Assembly: GCA_942492965.1 (NCBI GenBank)
Contig: OW818656.1
Coordinates: 1,736,001 to 1,800,000, forward strand
Origin: Sphingosinicella sp942492965
GTDB lineage: Bacteria > Pseudomonadota > Alphaproteobacteria > Sphingomonadales > Sphingomonadaceae
Direction of reading: 5' to 3'
Length of the DNA stretch: 64,000 bases
Part shown: piece by piece, positions 49,784-59,160 of the stretch
Layout of the letters: every line of letters starts with the position of its first letter
Numbering within the stretch: the first letter of the stretch is position 1
The notes under the pieces: model-generated
Databases searched by the model: none
What the model was told of the DNA's origin: nothing
What the model saw: the letters and a program-made list of their open reading frames with translations, nothing else
Position numbers and translations under genes: made by a program

Positions 49784-52105
49784 ATGGCGCGCGGGGCAGC
49801 AAGCAAATCGACGGCGATCATGCCGCAAAGCTGGGTGGCGGCGTTGGAGCGCGCGGCCGTCGTGGCGGGCGGCGGCGCGCTCGTGATGATCGCGCTGGCG
49901 CTGACGCTTGCCTTCGCCAGCTACGACAGCACCGATCCCTCGTTCAACCGCGCCACGATCACCGCGCCCCAGAACTGGCTTGGCTACACCGGCGCCTACG
50001 TATCCGATCTGCTGCTGCAGCTCGCGGGGCTTGCGAGCCTGCTTGTCGTGCCGGTCGTCGCGCTCCTCGGCGTGCGGCTGATCCAGCGACGCGGTCTCGA
50101 AGGCTGGCGGCGTCAGCTCGCCGCGACGCTCGGCGCGGTGCTGCTCGCCGCAGCCGCGCTGGCGCTGCCGGGGCGCGACCTCCTCGGCGATCTTCCGGCA
50201 GGCGCTGGGGGCATCGCCGGGCTCCTTCTCGGCCGCATCCCCGAAGCCGCCGCCGGCCTGCTGCCGCCGGACGTGAGCCCCGCCGCCGTGACGGCGCCGA
50301 TCGGCGTGCTGCTCGGGCTCGGAGCGATCGCGCTTTTCTTCTACGCGCTGGGGATCAGCCGCGAAGATATCGCTGCGCTCCGCGCGCGCCTTGCTGAACG
50401 CAGCGGCGAGCGCGCCGAAGCACCGCAGCCACGCCCCGTTCCCCGCGCGCAGCCGCGCCGCAGCGCACCGCGCGATGATGAGACCGTGCCGGAAACAGCC
50501 GCCGCGCCGACCAAGCGCATCGTTACGCCCGAGAAGAAAGCCGCACCCTCGAAACGCGAGGCACGCGAGAAACAATCGCGGCTCGATCTGCGCGATTCCT
50601 TCCAGCTGCCGCCGCTGTCGCTGCTTTCGCCGCCGCCGAAGCCCGCCGCGCGCAAGATCGATGCAGCGAGCCTCGAACAGAACGCGCGCCTCCTTGAATC
50701 GGTGCTCGACGACTTCGGCGTGAAGGGCGAGATCGTGGAGGTGCGCCCCGGCCCAGTCGTCACCATGTACGAACTGGAGCCCGCCGCGGGCATCAAGGCG
50801 AGCCGCGTGATCGGCCTTGCCGACGACATCGCGCGTTCGATGTCCGCACTTTCGGCACGCATCGCCGTTGTGCCCGGCCGCAACGTCATCGGCATCGAAC
50901 TGCCGAACGTGAAGCGCGAAACCGTGTCGCTTTCGGAAATGCTCTCGTCGGACGCGTTCGAAACGCAGACCGCCGCGCTCCCCATCGTGCTCGGTAAGGA
51001 CATCGCGGGCGATCCCGTCGTCGCCGACCTCGCGCCGATGCCGCATCTCCTCATCGCGGGCACCACCGGCTCGGGCAAGTCCGTGGGCCTCAACGCCATG
51101 ATCCTTTCGCTGCTCTACCGGCTCAGTCCGCGCGAGTGCAAAATGATCATGATCGATCCCAAGATGCTGGAACTTTCCGTCTACGACGGCATCCCGCATC
51201 TGCTTTCGCCCGTCGTCACCGAGCCGCCGAAGGCGATCCGCGCACTGAAATGGGCCGTCGAGCAAATGGAGGACCGCTACCGAATGATGGCGTCGGTCAA
51301 CGTCCGCTCGCTTTCCGGCTTCAACGCGCGGGTGAAGGAAGCGCGGGCAAAGGGCGAGCCGTTCGTGCGGCGCGTCCACACCGGCTACGACAGCGAAACG
51401 GGCCAGCCGATCTACGAGACCGAGACGCTGGAGTTCGATACGCTGCCGCTGATCGTCGTCGTCGTCGACGAGCTCGCCGACCTGATGATGACCGCGGGCA
51501 AGGAGGTGGAGTTCCTGATCCAGCGCCTCGCACAGAAAGCGCGCGCGGCGGGCATCCACCTCATCATGGCGACGCAGCGGCCTTCGGTTGACGTCATTAC
51601 CGGCGTCATCAAGGCCAACCTGCCGACGCGCATCAGCTTCTCGGTCACCTCCAAGATCGATTCGCGCACCATCCTCGGCGAGCAGGGCGCCGAGCAGCTG
51701 CTCGGCAAGGGCGACATGCTCTACATGCCCGGCGGCAAGCAGATCTCGCGCGTGCACGGCCCGTTCGTATCCGACGAGGAGGTCGAGCGCGTCGCCATCC
51801 ACTGGCGCGAACAGGGCGCCCCCGAATATATCGCCGCCGTCACCGAGGAACCCGAGGGCTCGGACGGACAGTTCGGCCTGCCGATCGACGAGGACGACGC
51901 CGAGGCCGGCCTCTACCGCCGCGCCATCCAGGTGGTCGCCGAAAGCCAGAAGGCCTCCACGTCCTACCTCCAGCGGCAGCTCCGCGTCGGCTACAACAAC
52001 GCCGCGCGCCTCATCGAACGCATGGAGAAAGACGGCTACGTCGGCACGCCCGACCACGTGGGGCGGCGCGAGGTGCTGATCGACCCGGACGGGAACCGAA
52101 TCTGA
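49784..52105 (+). CDS. ftsK: DNA translocase FtsK
   Basis: 773-aa septal DNA pump that clears the terminus and activates dif recombination. Four N-terminal membrane helices lie within residues 15-190, followed by a Pro/Ala/Arg-rich linker and the motor: Walker A GTTGSGKS near residue 427, Walker B LIVVVVDELADLMM near 560. A C-terminal winged-helix gamma domain (STSYLQRQLRVGYNNAARLI) reads KOPS-type sequences. Confidence 0.96.
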   Translation: MARGAASKSTAIMPQSWVAALERAAVVAGGGALVMIALALTLAFASYDSTDPSFNRATITAPQNWLGYTGAYVSDLLLQLAGLASLLVVPVVALLGVRLIQRRGLEGWRRQLAATLGAVLLAAAALALPGRDLLGDLPAGAGGIAGLLLGRIPEAAAGLLPPDVSPAAVTAPIGVLLGLGAIALFFYALGISREDIAALRARLAERSGERAEAPQPRPVPRAQPRRSAPRDDETVPETAAAPTKRIVTPEKKAAPSKREAREKQSRLDLRDSFQLPPLSLLSPPPKPAARKIDAASLEQNARLLESVLDDFGVKGEIVEVRPGPVVTMYELEPAAGIKASRVIGLADDIARSMSALSARIAVVPGRNVIGIELPNVKRETVSLSEMLSSDAFETQTAALPIVLGKDIAGDPVVADLAPMPHLLIAGTTGSGKSVGLNAMILSLLYRLSPRECKMIMIDPKMLELSVYDGIPHLLSPVVTEPPKAIRALKWAVEQMEDRYRMMASVNVRSLSGFNARVKEARAKGEPFVRRVHTGYDSETGQPIYETETLEFDTLPLIVVVVDELADLMMTAGKEVEFLIQRLAQKARAAGIHLIMATQRPSVDVITGVIKANLPTRISFSVTSKIDSRTILGEQGAEQLLGKGDMLYMPGGKQISRVHGPFVSDEEVERVAIHWREQGAPEYIAAVTEEPEGSDGQFGLPIDEDDAEAGLYRRAIQVVAESQKASTSYLQRQLRVGYNNAARLIERMEKDGYVGTPDHVGRREVLIDPDGNRI

Positions 52106-52191
52106 CGGCGGTTCAACGCCGGTTCAAGCGCAGTGCGGCACCATGCGCCCGGATTTGCCGCACCTTCGCGTCGGCGCTATCAGGACTCGTG

Positions 52192-52794
52192 ATGAAAAAA
52201 GCCCTTCTTGCCCTTGCCGCCATCTTCGGCCTTTCGGCACCCGCCGCCGCCTCGATTCCCGAGGTGAGCGCGCACCTTGCGGCGACGCGGACGATGACGG
52301 CGGATTTCCGGCAGACGGCCGAGAGCGGCGCGGTGGCGACCGGTAAACTCACGCTCGCGCGGCCGGGGAAGGTGCGTTTCCAGTATCAGAAAGACGTACC
52401 GCTGCTGGTTGTGGCGGATGGGCGCAACCTCACCATGATCGACTATCAGGTGTCCCAGGTCTCGCGTTATCCGATCAAGCAGACGCCGCTTTCGGTGCTG
52501 CTCGATGCCAACGCCGACCTTTCGCGCTATGCCCGAATCGTCTCCTCGACGCCGAAGGCGCTGACCGTGGAGGCCAAGGACCGGAAGCACCCCGAATACG
52601 GCGTCATCACCATCTTTTTCGAGCGCGACCGAACCGCGCCCGGCGGCCTTGAGCTCAAAGGCTGGCGCGTGCTCGATGCGCAGGGCAACACCACGCGCGT
52701 CGATCTTTCAAACATCGCCTTCAACGTAAAGGTCGACGACAACGCCTTCCGTTACCGTGATCCGCGCCCGCGCAGCCGACCCGGCAGCCGATAG
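52192..52794 (+). CDS. lolA: Outer-membrane lipoprotein carrier LolA-like
   Basis: 200-aa periplasmic protein with signal peptide (KKALLALAAIFGLSAPAAA). The LolA fold is suggested by TMTADFRQTAESG near the start, GKLTLARPGKVRFQY and YPIKQTPLSVLL. It would shuttle lipoproteins from the LolCDE complex to LolB; a dedicated outer-membrane carrier homologue is the alternative. A GTG one codon upstream of the ATG is also possible as start. Confidence 0.88.
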   Translation: MKKALLALAAIFGLSAPAAASIPEVSAHLAATRTMTADFRQTAESGAVATGKLTLARPGKVRFQYQKDVPLLVVADGRNLTMIDYQVSQVSRYPIKQTPLSVLLDANADLSRYARIVSSTPKALTVEAKDRKHPEYGVITIFFERDRTAPGGLELKGWRVLDAQGNTTRVDLSNIAFNVKVDDNAFRYRDPRPRSRPGSR

Positions 52795-52949
52795 GCGGGA
52801 TTCGGAGGCGGAACGGTCGAATTTACTGACCAAGCGCCTGGCCGTTCATTGAAGCGACAGGATCGGCGCCTTAAATTGTCATTAGTCGGCTGGTGTTCGG
52901 GATTTGCCCCCTGTTGCCCGGACCCGCCGCCGACTTGCGTGACGAGCGC

Positions 52950-52986
52950 AAAAAGGGCCCCCGTCTTCACCCCGAAGGCGGGGGCC
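52950..52986 (-). terminator. Minus-strand intrinsic terminator-like hairpin
   Basis: GGCCCCCG and CGGGGGCC (8 bp) with an inner CTTC/GAAG pairing. On the minus strand it is followed by C then TTTTT, on the plus strand by no T-run. No minus-strand gene lies just upstream, so it may serve as the lolA plus-strand terminator in practice, or end an antisense transcript from the xth side. Confidence 0.5.
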
Positions 52987-53038
52987 TACGCATTTCTGAG
53001 CCTTTGCGTAGACGCCCGGCCTTGCTAAGCCGCTCGCC

Positions 53039-53830
53039 ATGTCCCGTCTCAAGATCGCCAGCTGGAATATCAACTCCGTCCGCATCCGCCTGCCCATCAT
53101 TGCGCAGCTGGTGAAGGATGAATCGCCCGACATCATCTGCCTGCAGGAAACCAAGGCCCAGAACGCGGATTTCCCGCTCGCCGCGATCCAGCGCATGGGT
53201 TACCCGCACGTGATCCTGAACGGCCAGCGGATGCACCACGGTGTCGCTATCCTTTCAAAGCAGCCGCTCGTGGAGGAGCGCCGGTTCGACTGGCAGGACA
53301 ATGGCGAGGCACGCCACATCGGCGTGCGGCTGCCAAATGGCATCCTCCTTGAAAACGTCTACGTGCCCGCGGGCGGTGACATTCCCGACCGCACGCTGAA
53401 CCCGAAGTTCGGACAGAAGCTGGATTTCGTGCAGCGCATGACGCGCTGGTCCGAGACGCTGCGCGACCCGACGATCATCCTCGGCGATTTCAACATCGCG
53501 CCGCTCGAATGCGACGTGTGGAGCCACAAGGCGCTGCTCGATGTCGTCAGCCACACGCCAATCGAAGTGGACGCGCTCACCGGCCTGATGCAGAGCCACG
53601 ACTGGGTGGACGTCGCGCGCACGCTCGTGCCCGCGCCGCAGCGGCTCTACACATGGTGGAGCTATCGCAACAAGGACCACACGGTGAACGACCGCGGGCG
53701 GCGGCTCGACCATGTGTGGGTGTCACCCGCGATGAAGGACACGCTCGCGGACTTCCGCGTGCTTGAGCCCGCGCGGAGCTGGGAAAAACCTTCCGACCAC
53801 ATTCCGCTCATCGCCGAGTTCGCGCTTTGA
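53039..53830 (+). CDS. xth: Exodeoxyribonuclease III
   Basis: 263-aa AP endonuclease/3' exonuclease of base-excision repair. Motifs: SWNINSVRIRLP (metal Asn), LQETKAQ (metal Glu), LGDFNIAP, and SDHIPLIAEF (catalytic His with Asp). The full family length is present. Its stop overlaps the TTG start of ribA. Confidence 0.95.
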   Translation: MSRLKIASWNINSVRIRLPIIAQLVKDESPDIICLQETKAQNADFPLAAIQRMGYPHVILNGQRMHHGVAILSKQPLVEERRFDWQDNGEARHIGVRLPNGILLENVYVPAGGDIPDRTLNPKFGQKLDFVQRMTRWSETLRDPTIILGDFNIAPLECDVWSHKALLDVVSHTPIEVDALTGLMQSHDWVDVARTLVPAPQRLYTWWSYRNKDHTVNDRGRRLDHVWVSPAMKDTLADFRVLEPARSWEKPSDHIPLIAEFAL

Positions 53831-54876
53831 GCAGCGCCGAACGCGCGATCGATGCCCTGCGGCGCGGTCACCCCGTGCGGGTGACCGACGGCGACGCGGC
53901 GATCGCTGTGCTCGCCATCGAGCTCGCCGATCCCGAATCGCTCGCGGCGTTTGAAGGCGGCGCGCGCGCGAATGTGCTGCTGACGGACAAGCGCGCGGCC
54001 TTCCTCGGCCTCGGCAACCAGCTTGCCGCGGCGGGGATGCAGGCGGTGCTGATCGAGCGAACGCCGTGGCTCGATCTCGATACGGCGCGCGCTGTCGCGG
54101 ACCCTGTGCTCGATCTTGCAACGCCGCTGAAAGGCCCGTTCCGGAGTACGCTGCTCGGCAAAGCCGATCGGGCCGCACGCGCGGCGCTCAGCCTCGCGAA
54201 GCACGCCGGGCTGCTGCCCGCGCTGTTCGTGATCGCGGGCGGCGCTGCGGATGACGTCGTGACCGCGGCGGACATCGAACACTTCGCGGAAACCGGCGCG
54301 CTGAAGCTCGTCAGCCGCGCGCGCCTGCCCATCAAGGTGCACGAGAAGACCGAGATTGTCGCTTTCCGCCTGCCGGGCGGGCCCGAGCATCTCGCGCTGC
54401 TGATCGGCGATCCTTACGGCACCACGCCGCTCGTGCGCCTGCACAGTTCCTGCCTCACCGGCGACCTGCTCGGTTCGCTGAAGTGCGATTGCGGGGATCA
54501 GCTCCACACCGCGCTGCACGCCATTGCTGAGTCCGGCGGTGGCATCCTGCTCTATCTGCAGCAGGAGGGGCGCGGCATCGGCCTTATCAACAAGCTGCGC
54601 GCCTATGCGCTGCAGGATCAGGGGTTCGATACCGTCGACGCCAACCTGCGGCTCGGCTTCGAAATCGACGAGCGTGAGTTCGCGCTCGCCGCGAACATGC
54701 TGAAAGCACTCGGCTTCGGCACGATTCGCCTGCTGACCAACAACCCCGCGAAGGTCGCAGGGCTGGAAGCCGAGGGCATCACCGTCTCCGAGCGGTTGCC
54801 GCTGAAGGCCGGCGAGGGCGCGCACAACGAAGCGTATCTACGCACCAAGCGCGACCGCACCGGGCACATGCTTTGA
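53827..54876 (+). CDS. ribA: GTP cyclohydrolase II with degenerate N-terminal domain
   Basis: 349-aa riboflavin enzyme. Residues 1-150 resemble a decayed RibB domain without its acidic DDE and histidine motifs. Residues about 170-345 are a complete GTP cyclohydrolase II: zinc ligands in SLKCDCGDQL (with the preceding SSCLTGDLLG), catalytic-region EGRGIGLINKLRAY and DTVDANLRLG. It opens GTP to the first riboflavin intermediate. TTG start overlapping xth; its TGA overlaps the next gene's TTG. Confidence 0.93.
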   Translation: MSSAERAIDALRRGHPVRVTDGDAAIAVLAIELADPESLAAFEGGARANVLLTDKRAAFLGLGNQLAAAGMQAVLIERTPWLDLDTARAVADPVLDLATPLKGPFRSTLLGKADRAARAALSLAKHAGLLPALFVIAGGAADDVVTAADIEHFAETGALKLVSRARLPIKVHEKTEIVAFRLPGGPEHLALLIGDPYGTTPLVRLHSSCLTGDLLGSLKCDCGDQLHTALHAIAESGGGILLYLQQEGRGIGLINKLRAYALQDQGFDTVDANLRLGFEIDEREFALAANMLKALGFGTIRLLTNNPAKVAGLEAEGITVSERLPLKAGEGAHNEAYLRTKRDRTGHML

Positions 54877-55376
54877 GCGCCATCCGCGTCGACACCGGCG
54901 CGCGCGCGCTGACGGCGTTCGGTGAGACCGTGCCGTGCCTGATCGGCAAGGCGGGCGCGACCGACGCTATGGCGAAGCGCGAAGGTGACGCCATGACGCC
55001 GCGCGGCACCTACGCCATTCGCGCGCTGCTGGTCCGCCTCGACAAGCTCACGGCCCCGAACACGCGGCTGCCGTGGCGCTGGCTGCACCCGAGCGACGGC
55101 TGGTCCGATGATGTGCGCGACCCCGCCTACAACCGCCCGGTCCGCCACCCGCATCCGTTTTCGGCGGAGCACTTGTGGCGCGAGGACGGGCTCTACGACC
55201 TCATCGTCATCCTCGGCCACAACGACACACCGCCCGTTCCGGGCATGGGCAGCGCGATCTTCCTGCACTGCACGGCGGCGAAGGATTTCACGCAAGGGTG
55301 CGTTGCCATTCCGCGCGCGACGCTGCTGGAAATCGTTGAGCAGCTTGCTCCGGGCGATACGATCGAGATCGTCTGA
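54873..55376 (+). CDS. L,D-transpeptidase (YkuD) domain protein
   Basis: 167-aa protein with the YkuD catalytic segment HNDTPPVPGMGSAIFLHC followed by TQGCVAI, which places the catalytic histidine and the nucleophilic cysteine. It would crosslink or edit peptidoglycan peptides. No signal peptide is visible, unlike most exported L,D-transpeptidases, so either the start is wrong or it acts differently. TTG start, coupled to ribA. Confidence 0.85.
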   Translation: MSAIRVDTGARALTAFGETVPCLIGKAGATDAMAKREGDAMTPRGTYAIRALLVRLDKLTAPNTRLPWRWLHPSDGWSDDVRDPAYNRPVRHPHPFSAEHLWREDGLYDLIVILGHNDTPPVPGMGSAIFLHCTAAKDFTQGCVAIPRATLLEIVEQLAPGDTIEIV

Positions 55377-55384
55377 GCCGAAGC

Positions 55385-56431
55385 TCAGGAGAGATCCCGG
55401 CGCTTCACGCCGCTGAAGCCGAGGATGAAATCCGGGCCGAATGCTGCGGAGGGCGTGTGGAAGCCCGGTGCAACCTCGCCGCCGTGGACACGGCGGGCGA
55501 TCTCGACGGCGGTGAGGGCGGTGAGCGTGTAGCCTTCGGGGGTTTCGAGCTGGCTGACGGCGCGGTTTCCTTCGGCATCCGTCGCATGGCCGACGAGCAC
55601 GCTGCGGCCCCGGCCGCGCGCCTCGGCATCGGGGCCGGGCGGCATCCGGTCGATCGCGCGGCCCGCGAGCCAGCGACCCGGCGCGCTGGCGATCAGCGTC
55701 CGCAGCAGGCGCGGTATCCCGAGCGCCCGTTCGAGCGGCGGGCTCGCTTCGAAGAAAACGCGGATGTCGGGGATGCCAGTGGAATGCCACGCGGTGGAGA
55801 CATCACCCCAGCTGACGCCGACGGTCGGCTTCAGACCGCGCCCGAAATCGGCGGTGCCTCGGGGCACCTCGGAAAGTTCTTCAATGACCCCGCCCTCGCG
55901 CACGCGGGTGCCCGCCGCCATGCCTTCCAGCATCGTGCGCGTCGTCCCCCGGCTCGCCTCGTTGAGGCCGCCGATGACGAGGTCGAGCGAGACCGCACCG
56001 GGCAGACGGCGCTTCAGGTGCGCAGCGAGGCAATCCGACGGAACGACGTCAAACCCCGCACCGGGGAGCACGGTGATGCCCACCGCTTTCGCCGCGGTAT
56101 CGCGCGCGGCGAGTGCCTCGAACACGTCGATCTCGCCGGTGATATCGATGTAATGCGCGCGCGCCGCGAGGCAGGCCGCCAGCATCGGCGCCGACGTACG
56201 CGAGAACGGCCCGGCGAGATGGAGCACCGTGCCGATGCCCGAAAGTGCGCCCGAAACATCGCCCTTGAGGTCGAAGATGCGCGAAGGCAGCCCGGTTTCG
56301 TCGGCGAGCGCTTCGACCGCCTGACGATTGCGGCCCGCCAGAACCGGCTTCAATCCGCGCGCGAGTGCGCGTTCCACCACCAGCCGGCCCGTGTAGCCGT
56401 TTGCGCCGTAGATGAGGATGTCGCCGCCCAT
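55385..56431 (-). CDS. Saccharopine dehydrogenase-like NAD(P)-binding protein
   Basis: 348-aa oxidoreductase-like protein. The Rossmann start is GGDILIYGANGYTGRLV, followed by VLAGRNRQAVEALA and the region HLAGPFSRTSAPM. Relatives include saccharopine dehydrogenase domain proteins and trans-acting enoyl reductases; the substrate is unknown. It is 10 bp upstream of nothing on its own strand except the yggS gene, which precedes it, and is convergent with the L,D-transpeptidase gene. Confidence 0.85.
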   Translation of the reverse strand: MGGDILIYGANGYTGRLVVERALARGLKPVLAGRNRQAVEALADETGLPSRIFDLKGDVSGALSGIGTVLHLAGPFSRTSAPMLAACLAARAHYIDITGEIDVFEALAARDTAAKAVGITVLPGAGFDVVPSDCLAAHLKRRLPGAVSLDLVIGGLNEASRGTTRTMLEGMAAGTRVREGGVIEELSEVPRGTADFGRGLKPTVGVSWGDVSTAWHSTGIPDIRVFFEASPPLERALGIPRLLRTLIASAPGRWLAGRAIDRMPPGPDAEARGRGRSVLVGHATDAEGNRAVSQLETPEGYTLTALTAVEIARRVHGGEVAPGFHTPSAAFGPDFILGFSGVKRRDLS

Positions 56432-56441
56432 GTCGGGCAGC

Positions 56442-57104
56442 CTAGTGCGTTTCGCGCGTTCCGAACAGTGCCGAGCCGACGCGCACGTGCGTAGCGCCGA
56501 GTTCCACGGCCGTTTCGAAATCCGACGACATGCCCATGCTGAGCCCGGAGAGCCCGTGGCACGCGGCGAGTTTTGCGAGCAGCGCGAAATAAGGCGCGGG
56601 CGCCTTGTCGGCGGGCGGAACGCACATCAGCCCGGCGAGCGGGATCTCCGCCGCGCGCGCTTCGGCGAGAAGCGAAGGGAGATCGTCTATGGCGACGCCG
56701 CCCTTCTGCGGTTCGTCACCGATGTTCACCTGCACGAAACAGGGCACCCGGCGCCCGGACGCCGCCATCGCTTTCCCTAGTGCGGCGACGAGCGACGAGC
56801 GATCGAGCGAATGAATGGCGTCAAACAGCGCAACGGCCTCCGCTGCCTTATTGGACTGGAGCTGGCCGATGAGGTGCAGTTCGATGCCGGGGAACACCTC
56901 GCGAAGTGCAGGCCATTTCGCCGCGGCTTCCTGCACGCGGTTCTCCCCGAACACGCGCTGGCCGGCTTCGAGCAGCGGGCGGATCTCTTCGGCACCGAAA
57001 GTCTTTGAGACTGCGACGAGGGTGATGTCCGTTCCCCTGCCTGCACCCTTTGCGGCTTTTTCGATGCGGGCGTGAATGTCGGCGAGTGTCTCGGCAGCGG
57101 TCAT
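56442..57104 (-). CDS. YggS-family pyridoxal phosphate homeostasis protein
   Basis: 220-aa PLP-binding barrel protein. Signature segments: LVAVSKTFGAEEIRPLLEAG (PLP lysine), FGENRVQEA, HLIGQLQSNKA and GLSMGMSSDFETAVELG. It buffers free PLP and amino-acid pools rather than catalysing a reaction. The ATG at 57104 (MTAAETLADI) is chosen over a longer frame whose extra residues are not conserved. Confidence 0.93.
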   Translation of the reverse strand: MTAAETLADIHARIEKAAKGAGRGTDITLVAVSKTFGAEEIRPLLEAGQRVFGENRVQEAAAKWPALREVFPGIELHLIGQLQSNKAAEAVALFDAIHSLDRSSLVAALGKAMAASGRRVPCFVQVNIGDEPQKGGVAIDDLPSLLAEARAAEIPLAGLMCVPPADKAPAPYFALLAKLAACHGLSGLSMGMSSDFETAVELGATHVRVGSALFGTRETH

Positions 57105-57126
57105 GTGCTTCCCTATAGAGAGGGGA

Positions 57127-57666
57127 ATGCGATGCCGCCACTCCCAGCGCCTGCCCGAAACCTGGCTGTTCACCGATCCGCGCATGGGAGAGGCGCTGTG
57201 GGGTGCGATCCGCCGCTTGCCGCGCGGCAGCGGCATCGTACTGCGGCACTACCATGCTGCGGATCGCACGGCGGTTGCGCGGCGCGCGGCAAAACTCGCG
57301 CGGCGATACGGGCACATGCTGGTGGTGGCCGGAGACGCCCGGCTCGCGCGGGCCGTGGGTGCGGACGGCGTGCATATGCCGGACGGCGGGCGGCCGACGC
57401 GTGACGTCATAACGGCAGCGTCACATGATCGCGCCGGGTTGGTGCGGGCGCAGCGCGCAGGCGCAAAGCTCGGATTCCTCTCGCCCGTATTCCCAACAGG
57501 CTCGCATCCTGGCGCGCGGACGCTCGGCACGGTGCGGTTCGGGCTGACGGCGCGCGGAGCGGGGATCACCGTTGCAGCGCTCGGCGGCATGACCCCCAAA
57601 CGCTACGCGCGGATGCTTGCGCTGGGCGCAGAGGCTTGGGGCGCGATCGACGCCTGGAATAGCTGA
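57127..57666 (+). CDS. Thiamine phosphate synthase-like protein (ThiE/TenI type)
   Basis: 179-aa TIM-barrel protein. Family segments are GADGVHMPD, FLSPVFPTGSHPGA and ALGGMTPKRYARMLALGAEA. Several phosphate-binding residues are retained, but the N-terminus is unusual and the protein may be a TenI-like or degenerate relative rather than the main thiamine-phosphate synthase. It is divergent from yggS with 22 bp between starts, which must hold both promoters or overlap them. Confidence 0.8.
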   Translation: MRCRHSQRLPETWLFTDPRMGEALWGAIRRLPRGSGIVLRHYHAADRTAVARRAAKLARRYGHMLVVAGDARLARAVGADGVHMPDGGRPTRDVITAASHDRAGLVRAQRAGAKLGFLSPVFPTGSHPGARTLGTVRFGLTARGAGITVAALGGMTPKRYARMLALGAEAWGAIDAWNS

Positions 57667-57710
57667 GGCTTACCGTTTGCAGCCCAGAACGGGCGAAACC
57701 ACAGCCGATG

Positions 57711-58496
57711 CTAGAAGCTGAAAGAGGTGCCCAGGTAAACCGCGCCGGCTTCGCCTTCGGTGCCGAGGCGTTCACCGCTGCGCAGCAGGTAGCGCCCCGA
57801 AGGATCCGATTCGGACATCTGGTAGCGCACGCCGCCGATGACCGAGAGGCGCGGATTCAGCGCATAGGCGCCGCCGAGTTCGACCGTGTAGCGCTTGTCG
57901 AGGCTGAGCGGGTTCACCCAGCCGTCGGCATCGCGTTCAGCGTTCAGCTGAAGCGCGGTCTTCCAGCGGCTGCCGCGATAGGAGAGGCCAAGGTCGATGC
58001 CTTCGCGCTCGTCGCTGAGCACACTGGCGATCTTGCTGTAGCCACCGGTGAGCGCGAAGCCACGGAGCGCCACGGAAACGTCGAAGTTGTAGGCCGTCGC
58101 CGCTTCGGTTTCGGCCGGACGCGCGGTTTCCGGCGCGGCGGCGCGGACGACGCGCGACGTCACGCCGAGCGCGAGCGCCTTGTTATCACGGCTCTTGCCC
58201 GAGGGCGTGAAGCGGAACGTGCGTTCCTGCGAGGCGCCGGCAACACCGGCACGGCGCGCATTGTCGAGCATGGGCGGCGTGAAGGAGCCGAGCGTTTCGG
58301 CTTTGAGCGGCGTCACCACGCCCGCGGTGGTCGTGAGCTTGCGTCGGGCCTCGGAACCCTTCGCGGCGGCGGCCTTGTCGGCAGCAACCTTCTCAATCGG
58401 CTTCTTCGAAGAGGCGGCGGCGGGAAGCGCGCACAGCATCATGCCCGCGGAAACCGCGACCAGTGCTTTCGCTGCGTATGTCCCAACCCGAATCAT
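57711..58496 (-). CDS. Putative outer-membrane beta-barrel protein
   Basis: 261-aa exported protein. A signal peptide (AKALVAVSAGMMLCALPAAA) leads to a basic Ala/Lys-rich segment, then to strands alternating polar and hydrophobic residues with aromatic girdle positions (FDVSVALRGFALTGGYSK, YTVELGGAYALNPRLSVIGG, VYLGTSFSF). The terminal phenylalanine is typical for barrel insertion. No assigned family. Start at 58496 (MIRVGTYAAK) preferred. Confidence 0.75.
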   Translation of the reverse strand: MIRVGTYAAKALVAVSAGMMLCALPAAASSKKPIEKVAADKAAAAKGSEARRKLTTTAGVVTPLKAETLGSFTPPMLDNARRAGVAGASQERTFRFTPSGKSRDNKALALGVTSRVVRAAAPETARPAETEAATAYNFDVSVALRGFALTGGYSKIASVLSDEREGIDLGLSYRGSRWKTALQLNAERDADGWVNPLSLDKRYTVELGGAYALNPRLSVIGGVRYQMSESDPSGRYLLRSGERLGTEGEAGAVYLGTSFSF

Positions 58497-58719
58497 AACC
58501 CCCGCGCTTCTGTCGCGTGCCTGTGACAACTACGTGACAGAACTACAGTTTCCTCCGCACGAATCCGAGTCCGAATCGCTCGTTTGGCGGCGACCGGCCG
58601 GGTTCGTTCGAACCTGTTGCAACATCTCAACAGCCAATGCAACGCGAAGAGGGGCTATGCGCCCCCGAAAGCGGTGCCTATAACGGCCGCCGAGCAAGCC
58701 TGATGGAGCGGAAATCCAC

Positions 58720-59154
58720 GTGAAGACGAGTGTACGCATTACGGGTCTGGCAATCGCGCTGGCCCTGCTCGCCGCCTGCGGAGGCAAGAAGGACGCGCCG
58801 CGCGCCGACCTCGCCGCCGCGACGACGACGACGATCGGCGTCAATTCTTACCTGTGGCGAGCAAGCCTTGAAACACTGGCGTTCATGCCGATGGCGCAGG
58901 TCGATTCGAACGGCGGCGTCATCGTGACCGACTGGTATGCCAACCCGCAGGCCCCCGGCGAGCGCGTAAAGGTTACCGTGTATATCCTCGACCGCGAGCT
59001 GCGCGCCGATGCGCTGCGCGTCGCCGCCGTCCGCCAGCAGCAGCAGGGCGGCAACTGGATCGACGCGCCGGTGCGCGCCGGCACCGTGCAGAAGCTCGAG
59101 GAAACCATCCTCGCCCGCGCCCGCGACATGCGCAGGGCCGTGTATCAGGGCTAA
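58720..59154 (+). CDS. DUF3576 domain lipoprotein
   Basis: 144-aa lipoprotein with lipobox LLAAC (C20). The DUF3576 core contains IGVNSYLWRASLETLAFMP and TVQKLEETILARARDMR. Function unknown, envelope-located. GTG start. It lies 6 bp before leuS, a conserved order that suggests cotranscription. Confidence 0.9.
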   Translation: MKTSVRITGLAIALALLAACGGKKDAPRADLAAATTTTIGVNSYLWRASLETLAFMPMAQVDSNGGVIVTDWYANPQAPGERVKVTVYILDRELRADALRVAAVRQQQQGGNWIDAPVRAGTVQKLEETILARARDMRRAVYQG

Positions 59155-59160
59155 AGGCCG

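Noticed and set aside
49673..52057. 794-codon minus-strand frame opposite ftsK
   Set aside because: Shadow of ftsK; low-complexity His/Arg/Asp-rich sequence.
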